Shown piece by piece: positions 17,461 through 26,686 of a stretch of DNA of 64,000 nt (position 1 is the stretch's first letter; each line of letters opens with the position of its first letter). Under the pieces are notes generated by a model that was not told where the DNA came from, did no database searches, and saw only the letters and a program-made list of their open reading frames with translations. A program made the translations under genes and the position numbers. Origin of the DNA: Psychroserpens jangbogonensis (GTDB lineage: Bacteria > Bacteroidota > Bacteroidia > Flavobacteriales > Flavobacteriaceae); assembly GCF_000797465.1 (NCBI RefSeq), contig NZ_JSWG01000001.1, positions 186,001 to 250,000 of the forward strand, written 5' to 3'.

Positions 17461-18960
17461 ATGATGAAAAATTTCAAATTATTTCTTTTCAGTTTTGTTT
17501 TAATTGCAGGTTTTCTAACCTCATGTTCAAACAACGAATCTGTTGTTGATGAACAAAACATTGACGAAACTGAAGCTATTACACAATCTTTAAACCGACT
17601 AGCAGAACAATTTAATGATGAAGGATATGTTATCGCATCTGAAAACCCTTCAGGAAACATTGTATTTGATTTCTGTTTTGATTTTGTATACCCATTAAAC
17701 TTATCTTATAACAATGGTACTACAGTTAGTATTGCTAGTTTAGATGACTTAATTACTATTCTTATTAATTCTACTGATGACTTATATATTAGTGGAGTTG
17801 AATTCCCATTTGATGTTGAAGTATATAATGATGATTCTGACGCTATTGAAATTGTAACTATTAATAATGAAGATGAATTTTTTGATTTATTAGAAGATTG
17901 TGATTTTGATTCTATTGATGAATGTGATTGTGAAGATGAAGTTGATCCTGTTTGTGTTGAAGTACAAGATCCAACTGGAGAAAGTTTTATTATTACATAC
18001 CCAAATGAATGTCTTGCATTTTGCGATGGTTTTACAGAAGCTGATTTTGCTGAAAATTGTGAAGATGATTACAACTGTCCAGGTGGTAATGAATGTTTTG
18101 AATTTGTTTACCCAATTACAATTTTAACAGATGACAATCAAACCATAACAATAAACTCTCAAGAAGAATTAGATAGTGCCTTATATAACGTTTACTACTT
18201 TGATTTTGTATATCCATTTGAAGTTACTACAGAAGAAGGAGACGTTGAATTTATTGAAGACTTTGAAGATTTTGAAGATCTTTTAGAAGATTGCTTTTAT
18301 GACGGAAATGATGACGATTGCGAATGTGAAGATGAAGAATTTGACCCAGTATGTGTTGAAGTAGAAAATCCTAATGGTGTTATAGAAATCTTTACTTTCC
18401 CTAATGAATGTATAGCAGAATGTGAAGGATTCGATTCTGAAGACTTTATAGACTGTGGAAATACTGGTGGATGCGATTGTGAAGATGAAGAATTTGATCC
18501 AGTATGTGTTCAAGTTGAATTTGAAGGACAATTGGTAACTTATACATTCCCTAATGCATGTATCGCTGAATGTGAAGGATTTGATTCAGAAGATTTTGTA
18601 GATTGTGAAGATGACACTAATCCTAACAATTGTAGTGAAGAAGAAGTATTTGCTTATTTATTAGAATGTAACTGGTATATTAATACTAGCCTTTACGATA
18701 ATGTAAATGCTGAGTATGCTCAATTTTCACAAGATGGTTCTGTTACAATATATAGTGATGGATCAAACGATGGTGTAAGTGGAACTTGGGGCTTCTTACC
18801 GCCTAATCCTGCTGGAGACATATCTATGTTCTTTAATGTTACAAGTTCACCATTCGACATGATTTCTGAATTAGATTGGACTGTTTCTATATGTAGTGAA
18901 GGGTTTATCGTATTAGAATCTGGTAATGAATTTATCCAGTTAGAACGTGATTGTGACTAA
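17461..18960 (+). CDS. Acidic lipoprotein with three Kazal-like domains and repeated FVYP domains
   Basis: A 499-aa lipoprotein (lipobox FLTSC, Cys22). Architecture by eye: an FVYP domain at about 70-155, Kazal-like domain 1 at 155-200, a second FVYP domain at about 211-286, Kazal-like domains 2 (287-332) and 3 (338-382), and a C-terminal beta-rich domain of about 110 residues. Each Kazal-like unit has CxCEDE, DPVCV, a YPNEC/FPNEC and CxGF, as in Kazal serine-protease inhibitors. Units 2 and 3 are near-repeats in DNA. The protein is very rich in Asp and Glu. It is transcribed divergently from the sigma/FecR/TonB-receptor genes and may be controlled by them. Inhibitor function is inferred; the domains could also act in binding. 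Confidence 0.75.
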   Translation: MMKNFKLFLFSFVLIAGFLTSCSNNESVVDEQNIDETEAITQSLNRLAEQFNDEGYVIASENPSGNIVFDFCFDFVYPLNLSYNNGTTVSIASLDDLITILINSTDDLYISGVEFPFDVEVYNDDSDAIEIVTINNEDEFFDLLEDCDFDSIDECDCEDEVDPVCVEVQDPTGESFIITYPNECLAFCDGFTEADFAENCEDDYNCPGGNECFEFVYPITILTDDNQTITINSQEELDSALYNVYYFDFVYPFEVTTEEGDVEFIEDFEDFEDLLEDCFYDGNDDDCECEDEEFDPVCVEVENPNGVIEIFTFPNECIAECEGFDSEDFIDCGNTGGCDCEDEEFDPVCVQVEFEGQLVTYTFPNACIAECEGFDSEDFVDCEDDTNPNNCSEEEVFAYLLECNWYINTSLYDNVNAEYAQFSQDGSVTIYSDGSNDGVSGTWGFLPPNPAGDISMFFNVTSSPFDMISELDWTVSICSEGFIVLESGNEFIQLERDCD

Positions 18961-18988
18961 GATAATAAAGTTGATTTTTTTTATAAAC

Positions 18989-19025
18989 GAAAAGCCCTTG
19001 AGATTAAAATCTTAAGGGCTTTTTT
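18989..19025. terminator. Bidirectional terminator between Kazal-like lipoprotein and dps
   Basis: Hairpin AAAAGCCCTTGAGATT / TCTTAAGGGCTTTTT with a 4-nt AAAA loop region and T-tract on both strands. It lies between two convergent genes and can serve both. Confidence 0.85.
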
Positions 19026-19038
19026 ATTGTATTCTTAA

Positions 19039-19518
19039 TTAAATACTTTCTCCCAACCAGGCTTTCATCATCCAAACAGTTTTTTCCTGTTCTGTAATAA
19101 AACCACTCATCATTGAGTTCGTTCCTTCATCGTTAGCATCATTAGAAGTTTCTAAAATTTGGCGCTCAATTTTTAATAACTCAGATAAAGACGCTACAAT
19201 CAGCTGTACTGCTTTTTCATCTTGAGAAACATCCTTTCCAACAGGTACTATTGCAGCTTTAGCATAATCTTCAAATGTATGCAATGGCGTTTCACCCAAT
19301 GTCAAAATACGTTCTGCTATTTCATCTACTTTAATATTAGCATCTGTATACAACTCTTCAAATTTGACATGTAAATCAAAAAAGCGTTTTCCCTTTATAT
19401 TCCAATGTATACCTCTTAGATTTTGATAATATATTTGGAAATTGGCTAGCAAGTGATTTAAATCGCCTGCTATTAATTTTGTCTTTTTGGTATCTAAACC
19501 TATACTATTTAGTTTCAT
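19039..19518 (-). CDS. dps: Dps family DNA-binding ferritin-like protein
   Basis: A 159-aa protein of the Dps/mini-ferritin family. The ferroxidase motif HWNIKGKRFFDLHVKFEELY (quoted up to 20 residues) contains the His, Asp and Glu ligands in the HWx(8-12)HxxFExxY pattern. Such proteins form 12-mers that oxidise ferrous iron with hydrogen peroxide and shield DNA in stress. It is divergent from an OxyR homolog 103 bp away, matching peroxide control of dps by OxyR in many bacteria. The promoter box at 19541-19548 lies in the shared gap. Confidence 0.93.
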   Translation of the reverse strand: MKLNSIGLDTKKTKLIAGDLNHLLANFQIYYQNLRGIHWNIKGKRFFDLHVKFEELYTDANIKVDEIAERILTLGETPLHTFEDYAKAAIVPVGKDVSQDEKAVQLIVASLSELLKIERQILETSNDANDEGTNSMMSGFITEQEKTVWMMKAWLGESI

Positions 19519-19540
19519 ATCTCTATTGTTTTTGTTTATG

Positions 19541-19548
19541 CAAATTTA
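19541..19548 (-). promoter_or_regulatory. Putative -7 promoter box for dps
   Basis: A perfect TAAATTTG (TAnnTTTG) box on the reverse strand, 23 bp before the dps ATG. No TTG at a proper -33 distance is present, as expected for a promoter that needs an activator such as OxyR. An OxyR site in the 19549-19621 gap is plausible but I could not define one with confidence. Confidence 0.45.
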
Positions 19549-19621
19549 AATTACAATTAATTTAATTAATTATAGTTTTTATGAATAGTTTTTATATCTT
19601 TATAGTCTAAATGAATAACGA

Positions 19622-20566
19622 ATGACAATTACACAATTAAATTACGTTCTAGCCATTGCAGAACATAAAAACTTTACAAAAGCAGCAGAAAAATGTTTTG
19701 TTACACAACCAACGTTAAGCACGCAAATACAAAAGCTTGAAGATGAGCTTGATATACTAATTTTTGATAGAAGTAAAAAACCAATTGAACTTACTGATGT
19801 TGGTCGAAAAATAGTACTTCAGGCAAAAAATATAGTTGACGAGTCTGAGCGTATTCAAGATATCGTAGACCAACAAAAGGGATTTATTGGTGGAGAGTTT
19901 AAACTTGGTATCATTCCAACGGTAATGCCTACGCTTCTGCCTATGTTTTTAAAAGCATTCATTAAAAAATATCCTAAGGTGAAACTTAAAATTGAAGAGC
20001 TCACCACAGAAGAAATTATAACAAGAATTAATGATGGACATTTAGATGCAGCGATTGCAGCTACACCTTTAACTTTAGATACCATTAAAGAGCGTGTTCT
20101 GTATTACGAACCATTTGTAGCATATGTGCCTAATGACCACAGGCTCAACAGTTATAAGAAAATAGAAACTGCAGACTTAGATATTAACGACATGCTTTTA
20201 TTAGAAGATGGACATTGTTTTAGAGATGGTGTAATTAATCTATGCAAAACATTTAAAAATCATACCGATGATCAATTTCAATTAGAAAGCGGAAGTATTG
20301 AAACATTAATTAAACTTTCTAATGAAGGCTTAGGCATGACCTTGCTTCCATATTTACATACTATGGATCTCAGTGATAAACAAAAAGAAAAATTACGTTA
20401 TTTTAATGATCCTTCTCCAGCTCGCGAAGTAAGTGTTATATATCATAAAAACGAATTGAAGATGCAAATTATTGATGCGCTTCACAATGTGATTTCAGGT
20501 ATAATTCGAGGAGCAATAGCTTTTCAAAATGTAGACATTGTTAGTCCGCTACCAGCTAAGGTTTAA
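19622..20566 (+). CDS. oxyR: LysR-type hydrogen-peroxide-inducible activator (OxyR)
   Basis: A 314-aa LysR-family regulator. N-terminal helix-turn-helix at about residues 1-60 (LNYVLAIAEHKNFTKAAEKC, FVTQPTLSTQIQKLE) and a C-terminal LysR-substrate domain. Two cysteines at GHCFRDG and INLCKTF match the redox-active pair of OxyR in sequence context (GHC(L/F)RDQ and C), which form a disulphide when peroxide is present. Divergent from dps, which supports the assignment. Its stop is followed at 12 bp by a strong terminator. Confidence 0.92.
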   Translation: MTITQLNYVLAIAEHKNFTKAAEKCFVTQPTLSTQIQKLEDELDILIFDRSKKPIELTDVGRKIVLQAKNIVDESERIQDIVDQQKGFIGGEFKLGIIPTVMPTLLPMFLKAFIKKYPKVKLKIEELTTEEIITRINDGHLDAAIAATPLTLDTIKERVLYYEPFVAYVPNDHRLNSYKKIETADLDINDMLLLEDGHCFRDGVINLCKTFKNHTDDQFQLESGSIETLIKLSNEGLGMTLLPYLHTMDLSDKQKEKLRYFNDPSPAREVSVIYHKNELKMQIIDALHNVISGIIRGAIAFQNVDIVSPLPAKV

Positions 20567-20578
20567 ACTATATGTATT

Positions 20579-20610
20579 AAAAAAAGCGACTCGTAAGTCG
20601 CTTTTTTTTT
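20579..20610 (+). terminator. Terminator after oxyR
   Basis: Hairpin AAAAAGCGACT-CGTA-AGTCGCTTTTT followed by nine or more T residues. Its downstream arm and T-tract touch the stop codon of the convergent 65-aa gene at 20609. Confidence 0.85.
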
Positions 20611-20806
20611 ATGCTTTTAGTAATATTAAACATTGATTTAATTCTGGGTTCTGTAAAATTAAAGATTTTATGTAAATCTTAAGCTCCTCTATCTCATAAG
20701 GTAATAAACGATCGAGTGCTTTTTTTAACTCCTTACAGAACAACGTGGCATCAAAACTTACTTTTGAGAGTACAGTTTTAGTGTACTCGAACATTGCTCT
20801 TGACAT
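20609..20806 (-). CDS. Small conserved protein (65 aa) of unknown function, convergent with oxyR
   Basis: A 65-aa soluble, helical-looking protein (MSRAMFEYTKTVLSKVSF at the N-terminus, then an ELKKALDRLLPYEIEELK helix and a C-terminal PELNQCLILL). No membrane segment or signal peptide. I recall close relatives in many Flavobacteriia genomes, which supports a real gene, but no function is known to me. It converges on oxyR and its end is inside the oxyR terminator. Nothing in the upstream 180 bp (20807-20986) identifies a regulator. Confidence 0.7.
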   Translation of the reverse strand: MSRAMFEYTKTVLSKVSFDATLFCKELKKALDRLLPYEIEELKIYIKSLILQNPELNQCLILLKA

Positions 20807-20986
20807 AATTTAAAATTGATTTAGGTTTTAGTTGAGTAGTGTTAAAGTATAGGCTTACAGTTTTGATTACATCTAAATTTAGTAAAAAAAATGATTGCTT
20901 GGTCTTCATAAAGAAAATTTTAACAGTAAATGTCTTCAGTTTTTACTTACAAAAACGCATTTAACTTCAACAAACATATAGGTTTA

Positions 20987-23335
20987 TTAATGTTTAATAA
21001 CTTTTAAAGTTTCTGCTTTTAAATCTGAAAACACTTTCACAAAGTAAATTCCAGTTCTAAGAGCACTCATGTCTATTTGATTCACATTTTCCTTGAGAAC
21101 CTCTAATACTTTACGTCCTTCAATATCGTAAACACTTACAGCATCTATTGTAAATTCAGCCTTAACCGTTAAAACATCATTAACTGGATTTGGATATACT
21201 TTAATCTTAGACAAACTATAGTCTGATGTTCCAAGATTATCTTCTGCTATTATTGTAGTATAATTGTTAGTAATTACAGGTGCGTTAAAATCGAAATAAA
21301 TCTCCGCCTGAGTAGAAAATTCATCACCTAGAACTAAGCTTTGTAGTGTTCTAATTTTATAAACGAGATAACCATCATTATTAGCATCATCAATAGGCAG
21401 TTGTATGTTTTCAAATATAAATTCTACATCATTAGATGCATTTATCCTAGTAAAATAATCATGACTTCCATCAATTGGCACCAATGTACTTATATCAAAT
21501 TTTGTGACGTCAATCGTGTTTTTTACGACAACATTTACAGCGCTTGCTGTTCCTAAGTTTTCAAAACGAATTAAGTAATGCACATATTTACCAACGTCTT
21601 CAGGTGCAATTATTTCGCCTTCTAAACATCGAATATCGTTAGGATCAAAAGAGTTAACAACAGTCTGTTTTAGCTCAAATGAATTATCACTTGGTGTTTC
21701 ATCATCATCAATTAAAGGAGATATCGTAGCTGTGAATCCTAATTCGTCTCCATCATTTAACGGAAAAATTGGGTCTGTAGGTGTGTTCAAATTAAAGGTT
21801 ACTTCAATTTCTCTAGTTTCAAAAGGCGCTAAATCTACAAAGTTCCATGATAAGACATTATTTGCTTCACTATCGTTAGTTGGTGATGCTGAAATAAATT
21901 GTACAACATCAGAATTCAAACTGTAATCAAAATCAACAGAACCAGATAAGGACGTATTTCCTTTGTTTTTATATATGATTTTATAACTGGCATCAAATCC
22001 TGGAACAGCAGAACTTAATTGAATAATAACTAATTCTAAATCATTGTAAACACCATTTGGTGTGATGCAAAAATCTTGATTATATGGACTTGTATCTTGA
22101 GGAAAACTTACTGAAACGTTATTTTGCGAAAATGAAAAATAGGTCGAATTTTCAAATACTGGTGTTATAGTATGGGTTCCTGGCGAAAGAGGAATACCAT
22201 AAGTCCCAGAAGCATTAGAAATATAGGTCCAAGTATTTGTTCCATTGGCAATGTTAAACTTTAAACTTGGATATAAGTAATCATTGATATCACATCCATC
22301 AAGATTTGTATCAACTTTATTTTCTCCGTTAATTACATAATAGTCTCCTCCTGGTGTTAATGAGCAGTATGAATTAAAAACTGTTGAATTTGAATCATCA
22401 GAAAAAATATTTGATTGAAAAAAATCAATTTCATCTTCATCAAGACATATGTAGTCTACATCTAATATCCCATAATATTCAATAAAATCATCATTAATAA
22501 CACCATTTTTGAGATTCAAAAACTCTAACTGGCTTAAATCTTCAAAATTCAAAGTACCTAAACTAGTATTCTGACTTAGATCTAGGTTAATCAAATTATT
22601 GAATCCATTTAATGATAATAAACTCAAATTAATATTATTTGATAAATCTAAGTCCACATCATCTCTATAATACAAGTACAAATTCACTAAATTTATATTT
22701 TGGTCAAAATTTAAATTTTGTATTGAAGAACCACCATAAAGCACAAATACTTCTAAATTAATATTATTAGTTAGGTCTAATTGAGTTAAGGAAGGCCAAA
22801 ACAAATTAATTGTTTTCAAATTAATAAAACTGCTTAAATCTATACTTGTAAATTGTGGCATTGTGTCTTCAATAGATAAATCCTCAAGATTCGCCTCACA
22901 TTGACAATTATCTAAATTAAGAGTGGATAGACTATATGCTCCATATAATCCTAAGTTATTTAGATTAGGCGTATTACTAATAATTAATTCATTAACACTA
23001 GTATCAGAAACCGTTATTACTTCAAGGCTTTGAAAATCACTGATTGTGATTGTCGATATATTCATGGTATTTCCAATTTGTAAATAAGTAATATTCGTAA
23101 AAGATGACAATCCCTCTAATGAATTTACTTGGAGACTTTGTGTAAAGTCTCTAATATATAAATTAGAAAGTGCTTCCGCTTCACTAACTTGAATTTCACC
23201 GTCACCATTTATATCAATAACAGGTTCATGTTGAAGTAAAATACTTTTAAAATCTGCATCTGGAACATTTACTACTTGAGAATTGCCTACAAGAATCGTA
23301 AATAGTAATATGAGAAAGAGCATTAATGATTTCAT
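20987..23335 (-). CDS. Leucine-rich T9SS-secreted surface protein, copy 1
   Basis: A 782-aa protein with an N-terminal signal peptide (to GNSQ), an EF-hand-like segment at residues 41-52 (DINGDGEIQVSE), a leucine/asparagine-rich repeat region to about residue 320 (units like LDLSNNINLSLLSL), a carbohydrate-binding-like middle region, two DUF11-like beta-sandwich domains (with SFDPNDIRCLEGE) and a C-terminal T9SS type A sorting domain (VYPNPVNDVLTV ... GIYFVKV). It should be exported to the surface by T9SS. It is a tandem paralog of the next gene; the last 450 residues are nearly identical between them while the repeat region has diverged. Confidence 0.88.
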   Translation of the reverse strand: MKSLMLFLILLFTILVGNSQVVNVPDADFKSILLQHEPVIDINGDGEIQVSEAEALSNLYIRDFTQSLQVNSLEGLSSFTNITYLQIGNTMNISTITISDFQSLEVITVSDTSVNELIISNTPNLNNLGLYGAYSLSTLNLDNCQCEANLEDLSIEDTMPQFTSIDLSSFINLKTINLFWPSLTQLDLTNNINLEVFVLYGGSSIQNLNFDQNINLVNLYLYYRDDVDLDLSNNINLSLLSLNGFNNLINLDLSQNTSLGTLNFEDLSQLEFLNLKNGVINDDFIEYYGILDVDYICLDEDEIDFFQSNIFSDDSNSTVFNSYCSLTPGGDYYVINGENKVDTNLDGCDINDYLYPSLKFNIANGTNTWTYISNASGTYGIPLSPGTHTITPVFENSTYFSFSQNNVSVSFPQDTSPYNQDFCITPNGVYNDLELVIIQLSSAVPGFDASYKIIYKNKGNTSLSGSVDFDYSLNSDVVQFISASPTNDSEANNVLSWNFVDLAPFETREIEVTFNLNTPTDPIFPLNDGDELGFTATISPLIDDDETPSDNSFELKQTVVNSFDPNDIRCLEGEIIAPEDVGKYVHYLIRFENLGTASAVNVVVKNTIDVTKFDISTLVPIDGSHDYFTRINASNDVEFIFENIQLPIDDANNDGYLVYKIRTLQSLVLGDEFSTQAEIYFDFNAPVITNNYTTIIAEDNLGTSDYSLSKIKVYPNPVNDVLTVKAEFTIDAVSVYDIEGRKVLEVLKENVNQIDMSALRTGIYFVKVFSDLKAETLKVIKH

Positions 23336-23369
23336 ATTGTTAGAGTTTTGATTAATTGTATATTATTTT

Positions 23370-25718
23370 TTATTTCTTAATTATCTTCAAAGTGTCATTA
23401 CCAAAGGTAGAAAACACTTTCACAAAGTAAATTCCAGAGTTAAGTGCACTCATATCTAATTGATTCGTTCTGTTCTGAAGAATCTCTAATACTTTACGTC
23501 CTTCAATATCATAAACACCTATAGCATCTATTGCAAACTCAGCCTTAATGTTTAAAAAATCATTTACTGGATTTGGATATACTTTAATTTTAGACAAACT
23601 AAAATCTGAAGTACTAAGATTATCTTCTGCTACTACTGTAGTATAATTATTAGTTATTACAGGTGCGTTAAAATCGAAATAAATCTCTGCTTGGTTAGAA
23701 AATTCATCGCCAAGTATTAATGTATCAACAGTCCTTATTTTATAAACGACATAACCATCATTATTAGCATCATCAAAAGGCAATTGTATATTTTCAAATA
23801 TAAATTCTACTTCATTCGTTGCATTAATTCTAGTATAATAATCATGACTTCCATCAATTGGCACCAATGTGTTTATATCAAATTTTGTGGCGTCTATTGT
23901 GCTTTTTACGACAACATTTACAGCATTTGCTGTTCCTAAGTTTTCAAAACGAATGAGATAGTGTACATATTTACCAACATCTTCAGGCGTAATTTTTTCA
24001 CCTTCTAAACATCTAATATCGTTTGGATCATAGGAGTTAACAACCGTTTGTTTTAACTCAAACGAATTATCACTTGGTGTTTCATCATCAATTAAAGGAT
24101 TTATACTTCCTGTGAAACCTAATTCGTCTCCATCATTTAATGGAAAAATAGGATCTGTTGGTGTATTTAAACTAAACGAAACTAAAATTTCTCTAGTTTC
24201 AAAAGGCGCTAAATCTACATAGTTCCATGATAAGATATTATTTGACTCACTATCATTGGTTGGCATGGCTGACAAGAATTGAACAACATCAGAATTCAAA
24301 CTGTAATCAAATTCAACAGCGCCAGATAAGGACATATTTCCTTTATTTTTATAAATAATTTTATAATTAGCATCAAAACCTGGAATAGCCAAACCTAAAG
24401 GAATAACAATCACTTCTAAGTCGTTATAAACGCCAATTGGTGTGATACAAAAATCTTGAATATACGGACTTGTATCAGACGGAAAGTTAACAGAAAAACT
24501 ACTAGGAGATACGGTAAAATAATCTGGGTTTTCTAATTCAGGAGCCAAAGTGTGATTGCCTTCAGAAAGAGGAATACTATAATCTCCAGATGCATCCGTA
24601 AAGTAGGTCCAATTAAAACTGGTATTAGAAATATTGAATTTTAAATTTGGATACAAATAATCATTTGTATCACAGCCATCAAAATCAGAATCAACTTTAT
24701 TCGCTCCTTCAACTAAGTAATAATCTCCTCCTGGTTCAAATGTACAGTATGAGTTAATGGATACGACATTAATATTTGAAAGGTCTAAATCACTAACCTC
24801 AAAATCATCAGCACACAAGTAATTTATTGTACCTCCAAATAAAGAAACATTATTAGTTTCTGTACCATTTTTTATGTTCAAAAAATTAATTGGTGAAAAA
24901 GATGTACTAAAACTACTTAAATTTGGGCTTTGACTCAAATCAACAATAGGTACACTTGTATCTTGTATAACAACACCTTCTAAATTTGAAAGTACAGAAA
25001 AATCAACATCTATTGCTCCACATTGATAAAATGCAACACCAATTAAATTTATATTTTGGCTAAAGTCTAATTGAGAAACTCCAGGTGTCGCATATAATGA
25101 TATGTTCTCTAAACTAGTATTATTATAAAAATCAAGAGCTATTAATTCGGAACCATAAGTACCAAAATTTTTTAAATTCACCAATAAACTTAAATCTAAT
25201 GTTTCTATAAGACTATCCTCCAAATAAAATTCTTCTAAGTTAGAGCAGTTTATAAATTCTAATGTATCAATTCCAACATATGAAAGTCTCAATTCTTGTA
25301 AACCTATCAAGTTAATTAAGTCTAGATTTTGGGAGTATAAAAAAGAGAGATTAAGAATCTCAACACTAGTTAGGTTCTCAATGGTTAAACTATTACCAGC
25401 ATTAACGTTTTCAAACCCTAACTCAGTTAAGTTAGAAAAACTTTCCAATCCAGAAAGTGTTGAAATTAAATTACTAACACCATAAGATGCTGGATCAATT
25501 ACTAATCTTGAGACCTGGTTTGTTTCAGTCAACTGAATCTCTCCATCATTATTAGCATCAATTTTTAGCGTGTTCCCATCTATATCACTAGCAATTTGAT
25601 TAGTGACATCAGAAAGCAGCAAATATGCTTTTAAATTAGCATCAGAAACGTTAACATTTTGCGCATTCACATCAAAAGCTAATAATAGAAATAAAAAAGA
25701 CAAGAGAATTGATTTCAT
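23370..25718 (-). CDS. Leucine-rich T9SS-secreted surface protein, copy 2
   Basis: About 782 aa. The frame opens at 25742, but the ATG at 25716-25718 starts a standard signal peptide (MKSILLSFLFLLLAF, cleavage after VNAQ). Domain order equals that of copy 1: EF-hand-like stretch (KIDANNDGEIQLTE), leucine-rich repeats, beta-sandwich domains and a T9SS type A C-terminal sorting domain (VYPNPVNDFLNI, KIIKK end). Only 34 bp separate it from copy 1, so the pair probably share a transcript. The leucine-rich part is the variable portion and may bind different partners. Confidence 0.87.
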   Translation of the reverse strand: MKSILLSFLFLLLAFDVNAQNVNVSDANLKAYLLLSDVTNQIASDIDGNTLKIDANNDGEIQLTETNQVSRLVIDPASYGVSNLISTLSGLESFSNLTELGFENVNAGNSLTIENLTSVEILNLSFLYSQNLDLINLIGLQELRLSYVGIDTLEFINCSNLEEFYLEDSLIETLDLSLLVNLKNFGTYGSELIALDFYNNTSLENISLYATPGVSQLDFSQNINLIGVAFYQCGAIDVDFSVLSNLEGVVIQDTSVPIVDLSQSPNLSSFSTSFSPINFLNIKNGTETNNVSLFGGTINYLCADDFEVSDLDLSNINVVSINSYCTFEPGGDYYLVEGANKVDSDFDGCDTNDYLYPNLKFNISNTSFNWTYFTDASGDYSIPLSEGNHTLAPELENPDYFTVSPSSFSVNFPSDTSPYIQDFCITPIGVYNDLEVIVIPLGLAIPGFDANYKIIYKNKGNMSLSGAVEFDYSLNSDVVQFLSAMPTNDSESNNILSWNYVDLAPFETREILVSFSLNTPTDPIFPLNDGDELGFTGSINPLIDDETPSDNSFELKQTVVNSYDPNDIRCLEGEKITPEDVGKYVHYLIRFENLGTANAVNVVVKSTIDATKFDINTLVPIDGSHDYYTRINATNEVEFIFENIQLPFDDANNDGYVVYKIRTVDTLILGDEFSNQAEIYFDFNAPVITNNYTTVVAEDNLSTSDFSLSKIKVYPNPVNDFLNIKAEFAIDAIGVYDIEGRKVLEILQNRTNQLDMSALNSGIYFVKVFSTFGNDTLKIIKK

Positions 25719-25765
25719 GTAATTAGAGTTTTGATTGAACATATATTCTATAGATGATTAAAAAT

Positions 25766-25797
25766 AAAAAAGGTTGCGTTAAAAACGCAACCTTTTA
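25766..25797 (-). terminator. Terminator after the AIM24-like gene
   Basis: Hairpin AAAAGGTTGCGTT / AACGCAACCTTTT with a T-rich tract on the reverse strand. It lies just downstream of the AIM24-like gene (stop at 25823) on that strand. Confidence 0.75.
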
Positions 25798-25822
25798 ATA
25801 ACTTTCTTACAATTTAGAATCC

Positions 25823-26623
25823 TTAAAACCTATTATCTCCATCTAATAAATCTCCTAAACCTCCAAGAATACTACCTTCTCCTTTACTATTTCCGCCGCT
25901 TCTTGGAGCAGATGCCAACACGCGTCCAGCCAATCTACTAAATGGTAATGATTGAATATAAACTGTTCCTGGTCCTTGTAATTTCGCAAAGAATAAACCT
26001 TCACCACCAAAAACTGTGTTTTTTATACCTCCAACAAATTCGATATCATAATCTACACCTTGTGTAAAACCAACAAGACAACCTGTATCTACTTTCATTG
26101 TTTCTCCAGCTTGTAATACTTTTTTGGCCATGGTACCTCCAGCATGAATAAACGCCATTCCGTCGCCTTCTAGTTTTTGCATAATGAAACCTTCACCTCC
26201 AAAAAGTCCGCGACCTAATTTTTTTGAAAATTCGATTCCAACACTTACACCTTTTGCTGCACATAAGAAGGCATCTTTCTGGCAGATGAACTTCCCATTA
26301 AATTCCGTTAAGTCTATTGGTATTATTTTTCCTGGATAAGGAGATGCAAAAGACACATTTCGCTTACCAGTTAAATCATTGTAAAATGCGGTCATAAACA
26401 AACTCTCACCAGTTAAGATTCGTTTACCTGCTCCTAATATTTTACCTAAAAAACCAGAATCCTTTTGAGAACCGTCACCAAAAATGGTTTCCATTTTAAT
26501 ACCATCATCCATCATCATAAAGCTTCCTGCCTCAGCAACAACGCCTTCTTCTGGATCAAGTTCAATCTCTACAAATTGCATTTCTTCTCCGTAAATTCTG
26601 TAATCTATTTCATGTGATGTCAT
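25823..26623 (-). CDS. AIM24 / TIGR00266 family protein
   Basis: A 266-aa soluble protein with the N-terminal [20 protein letters not shown] signature of the TIGR00266/AIM24 family, a repeated glycine-rich pattern ([28 protein letters not shown]) and a C-terminal Gly/Ser tail. The family forms a beta-barrel of internally duplicated repeats; bacterial members have no confirmed function, and mitochondrial AIM24 shapes cristae. No signal peptide is visible. It is followed by its own terminator and preceded by the DUF4442 gene on the same strand 63 bp away. Confidence 0.9.
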   Translation of the reverse strand: MTSHEIDYRIYGEEMQFVEIELDPEEGVVAEAGSFMMMDDGIKMETIFGDGSQKDSGFLGKILGAGKRILTGESLFMTAFYNDLTGKRNVSFASPYPGKIIPIDLTEFNGKFICQKDAFLCAAKGVSVGIEFSKKLGRGLFGGEGFIMQKLEGDGMAFIHAGGTMAKKVLQAGETMKVDTGCLVGFTQGVDYDIEFVGGIKNTVFGGEGLFFAKLQGPGTVYIQSLPFSRLAGRVLASAPRSGGNSKGEGSILGGLGDLLDGDNRF

Positions 26624-26686
26624 AATTTTATATTTTTTAATTGATTACTTATATGTTTAAAGAACTTCTATTTTGTTACAAATAAT

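Noticed and set aside
18283-18531. Reverse-strand open frame of 82 codons inside the Kazal-like lipoprotein gene
   Set aside because: It is the antisense of an Asp/Glu-codon-rich region, which gives long open antisense frames of low complexity; no start signal or homology.
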